From NCBI GenBank assembly GCA_963575745.1, contig CAUYUJ010015762.1, positions 198,090 to 260,347 on the forward strand: a stretch of 62,258 nt of DNA. Reading direction: 5' to 3'. The notes below the pieces were generated by a model. That model was not told the origin of the DNA and made no database searches. It saw only the letters and a list, made by a program, of their open reading frames with translations. Source of the stretch: Prorocentrum cordatum. Taxonomy: Eukaryota > Sar > Dinophyceae > Prorocentrales > Prorocentraceae. This document shows, piece by piece, positions 47,931 through 58,925 of this stretch (the stretch's first letter is position 1; each line of letters opens with the position of its first letter). Position numbers and translations under genes: made by a program.

Positions 47931-49003
47931 GGCTTGAGACAGATTTGTCCGCGCTCCTTGGGGGCCCTGGGGGCTCGTGGGGCCTCTTGCGGAGATGTGG
48001 GCCCTTCCCAGGGCCATACTTGGCCGTCTTGAGATGTCGGTACCGTCCATTGGGCTGTCTCGGCTTCTCCTGGGGGCCATCTCCGCAATCCTGGGGCCGT
48101 TGTGGGTGTGGGGCCATCGCCAGGGCGCAGAGTGGCACGCGCCCTTGGGCCGCTCGTGGGCCTCCTCGGAGCTCTCGTGGAGCCTTCTGGGGGCTCTCTT
48201 GGGGGATTTTGGCGCATCTTCGATATGACCTAGGCACAGCACGCGGCTCGCGGGCACGCCACGGCACGGCACATCATTCGCTTTCCAGAGTTTAGGCAAG
48301 AGGCACGGCACAGCACGCGGGCACGGTTCTCTGGTGGCAAATTGTTGCCCTTTGTTTCTCAGATGCGGGTTCCGGGTGTCTACTATGTAACGCAGACTTG
48401 CTTGCAGCATTCGGTGATCAGGGAAACACGTAACAGAGAAAATTGAATGCGTAGAACCACGCATTTGTGGATAAGAGCGAAGGGGCGAGCGCGTGGTGGG
48501 TCGCGGGTGGGTCGAGGGGTGGGTCGCGTGTGGGTCGTGTGGTGGGTCGCGTGGTGGGTCGCGGGCGTATCGCGGGCGGGTCGCGGGCAAGGACGACAGC
48601 GACACCAAGCAGAACCTTCCGGACCGAACGCCACTTCTGCCACGCACCCAGGGACAACGAATGATTGTCCGGCCTCCTTCTGGCAGAACGGAAGAGGATC
48701 GAGCATTTTCTTCAGGTGCAGGGCAAAGGGTGAAATCTGAAATGCTTTTTCGATAGAGTTTCGAGGTTTGCATCTGCAAAGGGGGAATCACAAGACGGAT
48801 TGATTCTCGAGCTGCTAACGCCCATCTGGATTTCACCCTGAGCCCTCCACCCTAAGAAAATGCTCAGGAAGAGGAGGCCCCCCAGGTGCGTCTGCGGCTC
48901 GAGGCTCGCGCGGACCAGCGTCAGAGACCGCGTGCTCGCCTTCATCTCGGAGGAGCGCCCTTGGCGCGCCCCCGCGGCTCTCTTCCTCCAAACGATCCTC
49001 CTC
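47931..49003. other. Intergenic; GGCACGGCAC words, GGGTCGCGG repeat
   Basis: 48230-48330 has GGCACGGCACA-type words and 48490-48595 a degenerate TGGGTCGCGGGCGGG repeat. A minus frame at 48840-49050 with GC-ending codons could be an exon (see findings) but has no recognised motif. Confidence 0.45.
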
Positions 49004-49290
49004 GTCTTGCCATTCCGCCGCGTCCTCACCATCCTGAGCCAGCATTCCAGGCTTAAGTCGGGCGTGTCCATCCACAGGCGGAATGTTCAAACATAGCAAA
49101 AAATAGTCTGGGGACTCTTTTGTTAAGCATGTTTGGATTATGTTGGGAGAATTGTCTGTGCATGTTGCAACCAAACACACACACACACACAAAAAAAAAG
49201 AGGCAACCATCCGCCTTTAGAGGGGGGACATGCCCAACCTAAGTCTTGCCATTCCGCCTCGTCCTCAGCATCCTGAGTCAGCATTCCAGG
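49004..49290 (+). repeat. 48-bp direct repeats flanking an M1 element
   Basis: 49004-49051 and 49243-49290 (GTCTTGCCATTCCGCC...GCATTCCAGG) agree at 45 of 48 bases and abut the M1 element on both sides. Confidence 0.9.
49053..49242 (+). mobile_element. M1 element with AC-microsatellite interior
   Basis: TTAAGTCGGGCGTGTCC to GGACATGCCCAACCTAA, 190 bp, lengthened by (AC)n and an A-run. Its flanks are the 48-bp repeats, not an 8-bp TSD. Confidence 0.88.
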
Positions 49291-50439
49291 TTCATCCGGT
49301 CTACCTCCTCGAAGACGGGAGGGTCATGCGGGAGGGCAGAGAAGATTTCGCTGTCCTCCCGCGTCACCCTCCCTGTTCATAGCCACCGGTTTTGCACTGA
49401 CTGCCGCCGCTTCGTGCCTGGCATCAGGAGGGGGCGGCTTGTTGCCTCCCCATTCGGACGCTTATTCCCTTGGCACTCAGCTGACGCCCTCTCGTCTGGA
49501 TTTCTCCCTGGGGCTTGCCCCGTGGGTGGTTGGCATCCTCCCCACCGGCACCCTCTCCCCGCACCCCCCGCACCTCTGGATGTGCCGTGCTGGGCTTCCG
49601 CTCTGGGGCCTTCGCTGCCCTTCCCCCCCCTGGAATCGAATAGTCTTGGACCTGATCCGACGAGTCATTGACTGGTTTGGATCCTCCCCCCGCGCGCCAG
49701 CTCCATCTACACTCTGGCCGCATGCCCCTGCCCTCTGCATGCTCCCCCTGCCCGCCCCCCCCCCCTCTCCCGGGATCCCGTCTGTTGGCTTGCATCGCCT
49801 CGCGCTTGATCCCTCCTTTGGCCTCTCTCCAAGTGGGTATCCATGAGGCTCCTCTATACGTCTCCTCATCCTCCTACTCGTGTTCGCCTCATGTTTTCCT
49901 GATCTTCCCCCCATCCAAATCTTTGGGCCGCAGCGCATCCTGCTGCTCCGATTGCGACTGCATGTCTCGGATCGGCTTCTCATGGTTTCCATCTTCGCCC
50001 TCACCTTCTTCATCAACCTCCTGGCTATCTGCATCCAGGAGCCGACCCAAACTGTGTTTTGGCGATTTCGTTGACCGTTTTCGTCCCGACCCCATTGTGC
50101 AGCAAAGGGGGATTGGAAATAACACGAGGGAAAGCGAACACAAAACGAACACGCTAAACATTGTTTAGGTCGATCCCTGTCTGCATCCTCTTCCTCCCAA
50201 TCCTCTTCCTCCCTCTCCTCCTGCTCCTCCCCATCCCCCTACCTTCTTCTTTCGTCCACGTCCCCTCCGCCCCTCGCTCGGGCCTGCCTAGCTTGTCCTT
50301 CCACCCAGCTGCTTCCCCGCTCCCCCTCGCCATCGCCCTCCTCCTCCGTATCCTCCTCCTCGTCTCATCCTCCATATCCTCCTCCTCGTCCCCTCATCCA
50401 GATCACCCTCCCCCAGATCCTCCTCCTCCTGCTCCTCCA
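49291..50439. other. C/T-rich sequence, perhaps the LINE-2 5' region
   Basis: Pyrimidine-rich with C-runs (49620, 49750); open plus frames but no motif. It may include the LINE-2 5' region. Confidence 0.4.
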
Positions 50440-53400
50440 TTGCCATTTTGGTCAAAGTTGCAGGGCAATCCGCGATTTGAGTTGGCAGCTCCCTTGTGGA
50501 GCCATCTCAAACGTCGAGCTCGGGCGGGCACCTCCCGTCTCTCCCGATCCAGTCTCTCACCCATGGCGGCTGCTGGTTCTGTTGAGCAGGACATTCGCGA
50601 CATCCCCGCCTCCCTGACGTTGGCGGCTTCGCGCCTTGCAGCAATGGAGCATTCCATGGGGTCCATGAAGCCGCTCCGCATGAGCATCGAGAGCCACGAC
50701 GCGACACTCATCTCCCTCAACACCAGGCTGGCCACGCTCGAATCGAACGTGCAGCTCACGTTGGGTGATGCCGCGGCCGCAGCGCTTCGCACCCAGATGG
50801 ATGGATGGAGTCCAGAATTTCGAGCGGAGCATCAGGTTCTGAAGCATATTCAGCGCCTCGCCGCAGATTGTCGCAACCCCCTGTCAAGCTATGCTTGCTC
50901 CGCACCTAGGGATGACGATCATAATCCTTTGAAAATGTGGGTTGGCAGGTTCACTAGACCCATGCTAAAGACGTCGTTTGAGAGGCGCACGGTAATGAGT
51001 TCGTCCCTAGTCTTCCTTCGCACATTCGGCAGAGCGGCATCATCATCAAAGGTCACAACCTCGCCAAGTCCTAGTCAGTCGCGTCCGCCAGCAATGTTGA
51101 CGCCGTCTCGTGTCTCGACCACGCCAGAGCGCACGCCATCCGTTGGATCGACAGTCATTCCAACTCGCGGGTTCAGCTTCGTTGCCGTCGAGGCGCCCCA
51201 GCCAGCGCACGTCAGAAAAACAAAGTCTTCGAACGGGCTTGGCAGCAGGTCAATTCTCATCTACGCCAGACCAACCGGTGGAACGACAGCACGCGGAAGC
51301 TTGGCGTCAACGGGTTCCGAGGTATTTTGTTCTGTTCAGTCTCAGATATCAACCCCGAGCTGTCCAACATCGTCGAGCCGGACGTGGGTAGATACGACAT
51401 CACCGCCAACCAAGAGGGCATCACGCAGTTCGGCATCTGTCATGAGCAGGCTTCTTCAACGATTGCGGCAGCGAGGCCGCGCCAGGGGTTTGCCGCGCCG
51501 CCGTCGGCGCATCGGCAGCACCTGCATGGGACCAGTTCACCAATTACTGGTTCGACGAACTCTGGGGTATCCGTGAGTTCCAGCTCGTCTTCTCCTTCTC
51601 CTTCTTCTTCTTCTTATTATTATTATTATTTTCCGCCCCCCCCCTCCTCCCCATGCTGGGAGCCGTCGGCCCGCGCGACACCGTCCCGCTTGAGCGGCAC
51701 GCGCAGCTCAAGGATACTATCGTTCGTGCTGCTAAGGAGGTGCTCAGTTCTAGCGCCACCCAGGCCCGCCAGTCTCTCGCCGAGAAGATCGCGCGGCGTC
51801 CCACAGCGCCTCGTTGCACGTTGCGGGGGCAAGTGTGGCCGGTGCGCAAGGCCATCCGCGCCTGGCCCACGTTGGCAAAATTCCTGTATGCAGAGTCTGT
51901 GATGTGGACCTCAACCAGATGAAGCATGAGAATGCCCATGAGCAGCATGGCGAGCTCGAGCAGCAGCCCATCTCCCACGCTCAGAAAACGGGCACGAAAA
52001 TAAGGCTGTATAAATGTCAATCCGCATGGGGGGCGAAGCATCGCGAGATCTCGCTCTCTGGCGCCAGGATCCGACTGGCCAGGCCGTCGCCGATCCCGAG
52101 TCAGTCGCCGAGCAGCTGGCCGCGCAATGGGGGGCGGTGCGAAGCTTTTTCTCAGGGTTCTGAGCCTGGTCGTCGACTGCTGAAGGAATTGGTTCACCCC
52201 TGCCTTCCCCGCGTTTGCTGGAAGTTGGAGCCGCCAGAGCTCGGCGGGTCGATTCCCAAGGTTTCCGACTCGTCTCCAGGGCTCGATGGCAATCAGTGCA
52301 GCTGTTATTCCCGCGGGGGGGGGGGGGGGGGCAGCAGTCGCCGATGCGGTTTAAAGTTTGTATTGCGCCCTCGTCGACGAGGGTATCTCTCCCGTCGGTT
52401 TCAACCATGGCATGGCAGTGTTCCTCGCCAGGGGTAACGATCCGAATGGCACCCCTGTCTCGGTCTTGAGGAAGCCCGAAGCGACTCGACCGATTGCGCA
52501 ACAAACTGATCTCTCTCGCCCTCAACCGACCTTTTGTTTCGGATCGCGGCCCAGACAGCGATGGGAAATCCGTGCGGTTTCATCGCGGGCAGGAGCATGA
52601 ACGAGAATAGCATCAACCACGACAGCAAAGCTGTCTCCTGGTCTGCGCAGCACGGTCACCAGCATGCAGGTATTATTTGTTACGAATTCAAAGCTGGTTT
52701 CCCTAGCCTATACCAGCGCATGATCTCGCGGGTCCCTGCGGACATGAGAGTACCACGGCATATCCTCACAAACGTGCTCACACTTTGCAATAACAGCCAG
52801 GTGTCCACCACTGTCTGCGGGATCCGTTCTGCCCCCGCAGGGGCATCGAGCAGGGCCGCCCGCTCGCCGGTATTATTGTCTGTTTTTGCATGGGCCCTAT
52901 CATCAGGTAGTTGTCGACACGCATCCCAAGTCATGTAAGCTACCTTGGGGCCTTCGACGGTGACAGTGGCATCGCGTCCTACAACGCATTTGATACTTTC
53001 AGGGCTCTTCTTCCCGCCTTGCGGATCGCTGGTCGAGCCGCGGGCCCCCGCGCGAGCGCGCAGCAGTTTGTGCTTGTGCCGCTCAGCTTCTCCAGCACCC
53101 AGGAGCCCAAAGCGATTGCGCGTGCCCGTGGCATCCGCGGCGAGTCCCTTGTCTTTCAAGCCTCTGGCCAATATCTTGGGGTCGCCCTCGGGCTCCAGGG
53201 GCGCGGCCTCAGCTGGCGGGCCCCCGCAGCCGAGCGTCTCTCTCGGGCATCCGAGGTCAAAAGCTCGGGGCCGGTTTTTTTTTTCAAGTCCATCGCGGTG
53301 TTCAGTGCATTCGCGCTCTCCGCCCTGAGCCACATCGCGCAGTTCCCCCCGCCCGTCCACAATGCGATCGGACTTGTAAGAAGAGCCGACTAAGCCATCA

Positions 53401-54000
53401 CCAGCGCGCCTAACAATCGCCTTGCCCCGGGAATCCTCGAGAACCTCGAGGAGTGGAGTTCTCTTGTCCAGATGAAAGCCATCGCGCCCGCCTGTCGCGC
53501 CTCCATGTCCCGCGCTGCCACTGCGCCCCCCGCGCGCTTTGCCGCCAAGAAGCTGTTTGAGCCCACCGAGCATGCCGACGAGCGTGTGATTGCTTGGAGC
53601 AGCAATAGTGCGTGGACCATCTCCGTAATGTTCCACACGGTCGAGAACTGCCACGCGCTCGCGGCCACCCCGGCGGTGCCAGAATTTGGCGCGCCAAGAT
53701 TCCAGGCCTCTACTGAAGCTGCCCTCCGTGTGTTCGCCCCGCTTCCGCTGCGCAATACTCTTAGCCCGTCGCCTCGCAAACGTCGGCGCCGCTCCTTCCC
53801 CCCGCCAACTCGACCTGATGTAGATTGCCCTTAATCGAATCGGGAAGCACACTGCGTCCTGCACTTGTTCCTGCGTCCTCAGAACCCCGCGCAAGGCGTG
53901 GTTCACGTCAGGTCGATTCCAGGGGCCCACAGAAGACTGCCGATTCTGTGGTGAGGAGCTTGGTGATTGCATGTTGCATATCCGTGTTTGTCTTTGCTCC
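50440..54000 (+). mobile_element. LINE-2: diverged non-LTR retrotransposon
   Basis: A third LINE, on plus. Part one (50440-51590) reads like an ORF1 with a coiled-coil (ASRLAAMEHSMGSMKPLRMS) and a domain ending GFRGILFCSVSDINPEL, across several frames. Part two (51650-54000) is a reverse transcriptase with multiple frameshifts. No endonuclease was found between the parts, where a TTATTA microsatellite lies. The 3' zinc knuckle is near 53940-53990. Too damaged to be active. Confidence 0.75.
51653..53990 (+). pseudogene. LINE-2 reverse transcriptase, multiply frameshifted
   Basis: Readable in order: LERHAQLKDTIVRAAKEVL (linker helix), SSPGLDGNQCSCY (about 52272-52310, fingers), FNHGMAVFLARG and VLRKPEATRPI (52400-52500), GFIAGRSMNENSINHD (52578-52620), IICYEFKAGFPSLYQRMI (box A, Asp replaced by Glu, about 52673-52725), GIEQGRPLAGIIVCFCMGPI (box B, 52844-52905), AFDGDSGIAS (decayed box C, 52957-52986), ALRIAGRAAGPRASAQQF (53010-53065) and YLGVALGLQG (53172-53200), then CRFCGEELGDCMLHIRVC (C-x2-C...H-x4-C knuckle, 53937-53990). 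At least four frame changes. Box A and C lack the canonical Asp pattern, so it is inactive. It is not close to LINE-1 in these motifs. Confidence 0.75.
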
Positions 54001-54236
54001 TCGTCTAGTTATGTTTTTTCCCTCTTCTGCCTTCCACTTTCGCCCTCTCGCCTGCGTCGTCTCGTGCTTCTCTCTTTCCCTCGTTGCCTCTCTCGCCCCA
54101 GCCGCCCCCTTTCGCGATCTTTGTTGCGCAGCATCTCGCGCAGTGAAACTCGCCCCGCGCAGAGAGCGGGCGAGAACGCGCAGCTCCGCCAGAGCCCGAC
54201 TTGCTCAGCTCCGCGGGCGCGCCCCCGCCATGCAGT
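54001..54236. other. C/T-rich tail after LINE-2
   Basis: Pyrimidine-rich at 54000-54120; may include the LINE-2 3' UTR. No gene. Confidence 0.4.
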
Positions 54237-54241
54237 GAGTA

Positions 54242-54358
54242 CGGTTTTTTGAAGGCAGATTTGCCTTCAATGTAAGAACGGTTTTTTGAAGGCAGATCTG
54301 CCTTCAAAAAACCATTTTTTGAAGGCAGATCTGCCTTCAAAAAACCGTTCTTACGGTT
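54242..54358. repeat. Perfect 83-bp palindrome plus a third half-unit
   Basis: 54272-54354 forms a hairpin with about 41-bp arms starting GTAAGAACGGTTTTTTGAAG; each arm also contains its own palindrome, TGAAGGCAGATCTGCCTTCA. A diverged extra unit with GATTTGCC lies at 54242-54270. Near-perfect arms suggest recent origin. Confidence 0.9.
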
Positions 54359-54544
54359 GGGAGTTGACTGCTCTCCGCCGTCGTCGGTCGCCCCCCTCGG
54401 GCCGCTCACTCCGCCTCCTGCTCCATCCTACCTGCCGCGCCCCACTCCCGAGCCGCCGCGCTCGGCCTCCTCGCCGCCCCGCCCCCGTGCGCGGGCCAGG
54501 AGACGCCCATCTCTCCGCCGCCGAGCGCCGTGGAGGGGCCGCGG

Positions 54545-54581
54545 CCGGCGACGACCACGACGACGACCGACGGCGACGACC

Positions 54582-54640
<59 letters not shown>

Positions 54641-54670
54641 GGCGGCGGCGGCGGCGGCGGCGGCGCTGAC

Positions 54671-54702
<32 letters not shown>

Positions 54703-54745
54703 TGACGACGACGACGATGACGGGGGGGAGGCGCCGGCGACGACG
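54545..54745. repeat. (GAC)n microsatellite with GGC centre
   Basis: GACGACGACG arrays around a GGCGGCGGCGGCG core; poly-Asp, poly-Thr and poly-Arg frames are artefacts. Confidence 0.92.
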
Positions 54746-54869
54746 ACAATGATTGGAGGAGGGGAGTGACAGGGGAGAACGGGATTGGATGGAAGAGGGG
54801 CGGAAGAGGAAAGGGAGAAACAAAAAGAACGAAATCGGCGGGGCACGCAGGAAACAAGGTCCCTGGGAG

Positions 54870-55290
54870 GAGGAGGAGGAGGCGAAGGAAGATGAGGACG
54901 CGGAGGAGGACGTGGGCGAAAAAGAGGAGACGGGAGGAGGAGAAGGAGGAGGAGGAGGAGGAGGAAAAGGAGGAGGAGGAGGCGGAGGATGGCGAAGGTG
55001 ATGAAGACAGGCATCAGCAAAGAGGGGAGGAGAAGACAGAAAGTCGGAAGGAAAGGACAGATAAGGAAGGGGAGCGACAGAGGAAAAGGCTTAGGATAAT
55101 GAGGAGGGATGCCGGAGGAGGAAGAGGAGACATAGTGAGAATGGGGAAGATGAGGAGGGAGGAGGCGGAGGGTGGATGAGTACGAAAACGACGACAAGCA
55201 GCAACATGAAAGCGAAGTCTGGAGGGTAGCACGCGGGAAAAGAAAGAGGTGGCGGCGGAGGAGGGGTAGAGAGCAGGAGTAAGATGACAA
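54870..55290. repeat. GGA/GAAG purine-rich region
   Basis: (GGA)n at 54870-54990 grading into irregular AG-rich sequence; minus frames are Ser/Pro/Leu-rich artefacts. Confidence 0.8.
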
Positions 55291-55714
55291 CGGAATGAGA
55301 AGAGGGATGGAACAATTGGGCCAGGACGGGGAAGGATGGCGGAACGGGGAACACTGGGGAAAAGCAGGAGGAGTACAGCGCCGAGGGTGTGTGACACGGG
55401 TGGGTAAGTTATTTAGTTGCCTTTTACTCGTTCCATCATCCCCTTCACGACGCAGCTACGTCTCATCGCCCTCAGTAATCCGCAGTCGCATCATCAGTCT
55501 CCGCTTTTTCCTCGTCTCCTTTTCACCATTCCTGACCTCATCTTCTTCAGAGGCCTCTGGAGGTCTACAGAAGCCCTCGGAGGCCCCCAGAGGCTTCCGG
55601 AAGCACAGAGGCCTACCCACGGAAGCCTCACGAGGCACCACGCATCCCAAAAGCTCCGACCGTCGATCCATGTTTGACGTTCGAGGCAGCGAGAAAGAGA
55701 GGGAGTCCTCCTCC

Positions 55715-55873
55715 TCGTGCTCCTCCTCCTCCTACTCCTCCTCCTGTTCCTCCTGTTCCTCCTCCTCCTCCTCCTCCTCCTCCTCCTCCTCCTCCTCCTC
55801 CTCCTCCTCCTCCTTCTCCTCCTCCTCCTCAGAGAGAGAGAGAGAGAGAGAGAAACAACAAAAAAAAAAAAAC

Positions 55874-55905
<32 letters not shown>
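55715..55905. repeat. (CTC)n, (GA)n and A-run compound microsatellite
   Basis: CTCCTCCTCC to 55830, GAGAGAGAG, A-runs, then GAGAGAGAG. Confidence 0.93.
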
Positions 55906-55907
<2 letters not shown>

Positions 55908-56293
55908 CGCACCACATCGGACGACAACGTCAACCAGGTCCCTGGGCCACGCACGCCACGTGGGCCCTCCTTTTTCAGCAAGCGGGAGGCGCCGCTTGCC
56001 AAACAGGGTTGGGGGGTTGACCCCCCCCCTGGCGCGGACTGCTGGGTTCCCCGATTTGACAAAGAATGGACGGCCGGCGGTGGTCAGACCCGACAGGGGC
56101 CCGTCTGCGCGACCGCAAGGAGGGAGGCGGCGGCTTTGAGAACGTGCTGGAGTACGCGCCTCGGCGCGCCGCGAAGGGAGGCGCCGCCTTGGGGCATCCC
56201 CCGCACCGGCCCGAGAAGAGCAGACGACAGAACAGGTGCCAGATGTCCACGCGGCCTGCGAGCAGAAGCAGACGGCACCGCCCCACGGATGAT
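55906..56293. other. GC-rich intergenic, no gene supported
   Basis: Open in several phases; no recognisable motif on either strand. Confidence 0.4.
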
Positions 56294-56424
56294 CGTTTTT
56301 TATTCGTTGTCTTGCCGATCGGCGCGGGCCCTCGCCCCCCCCCCCACCTCCGCCCCCTCCTGAAGTGAGTCTTGGCTGTGTTGGGCGCCTGTTTCAAGCA
56401 GGTGGAGCCTCCCCCGTAGGACCT
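56294..56424 (+). repeat. Dispersed repeat with copy at 33430
   Basis: TTGCCGATCGGCGCGGGCCC, CTTGGCTGTGTTGGGCGCC and TTTCAAGCAGGTGGAG match the earlier copy. Confidence 0.7.
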
Positions 56425-56513
56425 CTCGATCTGCGGCAGGGCCCAGCCCCTGCGTCCGTGCCAGCGCGGACGCCCCCCGGCACTGCCCGGCCCCCCCGTC
56501 GACGGCGCCGAGA

Positions 56514-56645
56514 GTCACCGAGCGCGTTCCACGGCTCGCAAAGGGCCTATTCGCAAGCGCCCAACAAGTATATGATGCTCGATGCAGTGGAGCTTGTTGG
56601 CCTCGATGCCCTGGATCCATGCCACGGGCGAGTAGCTACTTTCGA
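56514..56645 (+). mobile_element. M3 element, decayed right end
   Basis: TCACCGAGCGCGTTCCACGG left end; right end reduced to GGGCGAGTAGC with no terminal GGAACGCGC. Confidence 0.65.
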
Positions 56646-56660
56646 AGAAAGAAGAGAGAA

Positions 56661-56836
56661 AACATAAACATACACTTGTGACGCTCTGCGCGGCTTTCTT
56701 GGATCCGCGCCGTGGCCCCCCTGGCGTCGCCTCCGGCGCCGCCCCTGGCGCGCTCCGCGCGCCAGGGAGGGGGGCCCAGCGCAAGTCCAAGAAATCCGCG
56801 CGGACCGTCGAAAGTGTATGTTTGTGTGCGTTTTCC
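56661..56836 (+). mobile_element. M8 element
   Basis: AACATAAACATACACTTG faces CGAAAGTGTATGTTTGTG, and TTTCTTGGATCCGCGC faces GTCCAAGAAATCCGCGC. The GC-rich centre is GCGCGCTCCGCGCGC. Palindromic throughout, no coding capacity. Confidence 0.82.
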
Positions 56837-57341
56837 TTCCTCTGGAGTAGCTCTTTCGCGGGTAGTGGCGCGCGCTTTGTCCGCGAGCAAAGAGGCCAGG
56901 CAGGAGCAGGGGAGGTGCAGGCGCCTTGCCACCCCCCCGCGGCGCAAGAGGGGGTTTGCACCCTCAGCGGGGGCCGACTGCGGAGAAGGCGAAAAAGCTT
57001 CGGTGCAGAGGGGGCCGGTCCCCTGCACAAGCCAGGGTCGGGAAAACGCAAGACTCGAGTAAGCCCGGAACCCGGGTTTGCCGACGTTTTTCGGCGAGCG
57101 TGTCTTGGATTTTGACGGTTTGGTGTTCGTAGGATGTTGTCAGCGGGAGTTCGCGTCAAATTGCAGATTCGGCCTTGTCTTTTTCACCTTGGCCCCGTCA
57201 GGCCAACCCGAGCTCTGGCTTGCCCGAGTCTCACGCCTCCCCGACAGGAGCCCGAACTGCGCAGGTGCTTGCCCAGTGGCGCGCGTCTGAGGGCAGAGGG
57301 GGCAGCAGCGCCAACGGGCAGCGCGAGCTTGAGAACGGAGC
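56837..57341. other. GC-rich intergenic, no gene supported
   Basis: Open in several phases; nothing recognised. Confidence 0.4.
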
Positions 57342-57349
57342 CACCAAGG

Positions 57350-57509
57350 TTAAGTCGGGCATGTCCCTCTACAGGGGAAATATTCAAAAATAGTCAAAAA
57401 ATAGGCTGGGGACTTTTTGGGGGGTATTTTTGAGCATGCTTTGGGCATTTCTAGGGTATTTTTTATTTGTCGTCCAGAATCGGCCTGTAGGAGGACAGGC
57501 CCGACTTAA
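57350..57509 (+). mobile_element. M1 element, reference copy with perfect TSD
   Basis: TTAAGTCGGGCATGTCC to GGACAGGCCCGACTTAA, 160 bp, with TSD CACCAAGG at 57342-57349 and 57510-57517. Best copy for defining the family. Confidence 0.93.
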
Positions 57510-58184
57510 CACCAAGGTGATCGGCACCAGTCGGTGCTCGGACAGCGTGGGAGTGTAGGGACGAGCGGTGTCGTGGTCGTCGTCGGGGTTGGTCGGTCTC
57601 CAACGCTGGCTAAAGGTGTCCAGCCAGGTCAGGCGTCGGTCGTGGGCGCTTCCTGCTTCCGTGGTGAGTCGACGGACGACGATGTGCCTGCCCCTGGCGC
57701 CCGTAGCACCATGGACGCCGCCGAGAGTGCTGTCAAGGCAGAGGGCGCGAGCAGAAAAGCCGCATGCCAGAGTCAGTCGCGTGACCCCGAGCAGGGCACG
57801 TGGCATGCAACGCAGCGCCTGTGCACAGAGCCTGGGGCACTGGTCTGCGGGTGACTGTGTCGGGCCTGGTAGGGGGGCTCTCGTCCGCCGCCCCCGGGGG
57901 TCCGAGAGCGGGTCTGCGCTCGGCAATCATCTGGAGGGCGAACCAAGAGAGCACCGAGCGCCCAACGTGCCCACAGTGGGATGGCGCGGCGGCCTGGTGA
58001 GAGCGGCGGCCTCCCTGGGCCCGCGAGGGGGGCGCAGGGGTGTGCTTGTCTGGCACACTGTGGTGTTACCTTCGTCGCCGGGAGGGCCTGGTGGCCTCCG
58101 CCCTGGTGAGGCTTCGCTTCTGGTTGGTGCCCGTCACCCGGGTACCGACGTGGCGTGGTGGTATGGGTGTCGTAGTCGGAGGGC

Positions 58185-58925
58185 GAGCAGTCGACGGTGT
58201 GTCGTCGGCAGTCGTTCGACGGTGTGTCGTCGGCAGTCGTTGCGGCGGTCGACGGACGGTTGTCGGCGGTCGTCGGACGGACGGTTGGCGTGGCGGACGG
58301 TCGTCGGCAGTCGTCGAGCAGTCGACACGGTCGTCGGCGGTCGTCGACACCAGGACTGGCTGGAGGGCTGGCTTGCTGGTCAAACTGCTGAAGTCGGTCG
58401 TCGGACATTGGTCTGTCGGAGCGCCAGTCGTTGATCGTCATCGTCAGGGAGCGTGGAATCGACCGTCGGTCGTCGGCGGTCGTTACGGCGGTCGGCGGAC
58501 GGTCGCCAGACGAACGTGGAAGCCCACGCGAGGACAGGCTGGAGCGCAGGCCTGGTGGCCTGGAGCACCAGCGAGGTTGCTCGGGCGCTCAGCCGAGTGG
58601 ACTGATGGCCGCTCAGGCCCAGTGTCCCTGGCGGCTGATGTCCCCGAGAGTCGGCAGACGTTCGCGCGGAGGGTCGCTGCGGACTGGACCGCGAGTTATC
58701 GTTGAATTTGGCGCCATCGTTCATCGGATGTTTGCCTGTCGGAGTGACAGTCGTCGATTGTCATGGTCAGGGAACGAGGAAACGACCGTTGGGCGTCGGC
58801 GGTCGCCACGGCGGTCGGCGGACGGTCGTCGGCGGTCGTCGGGCGGACGGTCGGCGGACGGTCGGCGGGCGGTCGTCGCGCAGTCGACAGACGGCCGTCG
58901 GCGGTCGTCGACATCGGGGCCAGCT
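58185..58925 (+). repeat. GGTCGTCGGC minisatellite and duplicated unit
   Basis: GTCGTCGGCGGTCG arrays at 58190-58345, 58450-58505 and 58795-58915. The unit TGTCGGAG(C/T)GNCAGTCGT followed by CATGGTCAGGGA occurs at 58408, 58738 and 60858, so a segment of about 110-200 bp is present three times. Confidence 0.8.

Noticed and set aside
54406-55290. 294-codon Ser/Pro-rich minus frame and poly-Asp plus frame
   Set aside because: GAC and GGA microsatellites only.
57534-58705. Several Arg/Val/Gly-rich plus frames over 200 codons
   Set aside because: They follow the GTCGTCGGCGGTCG minisatellite; open on both strands.
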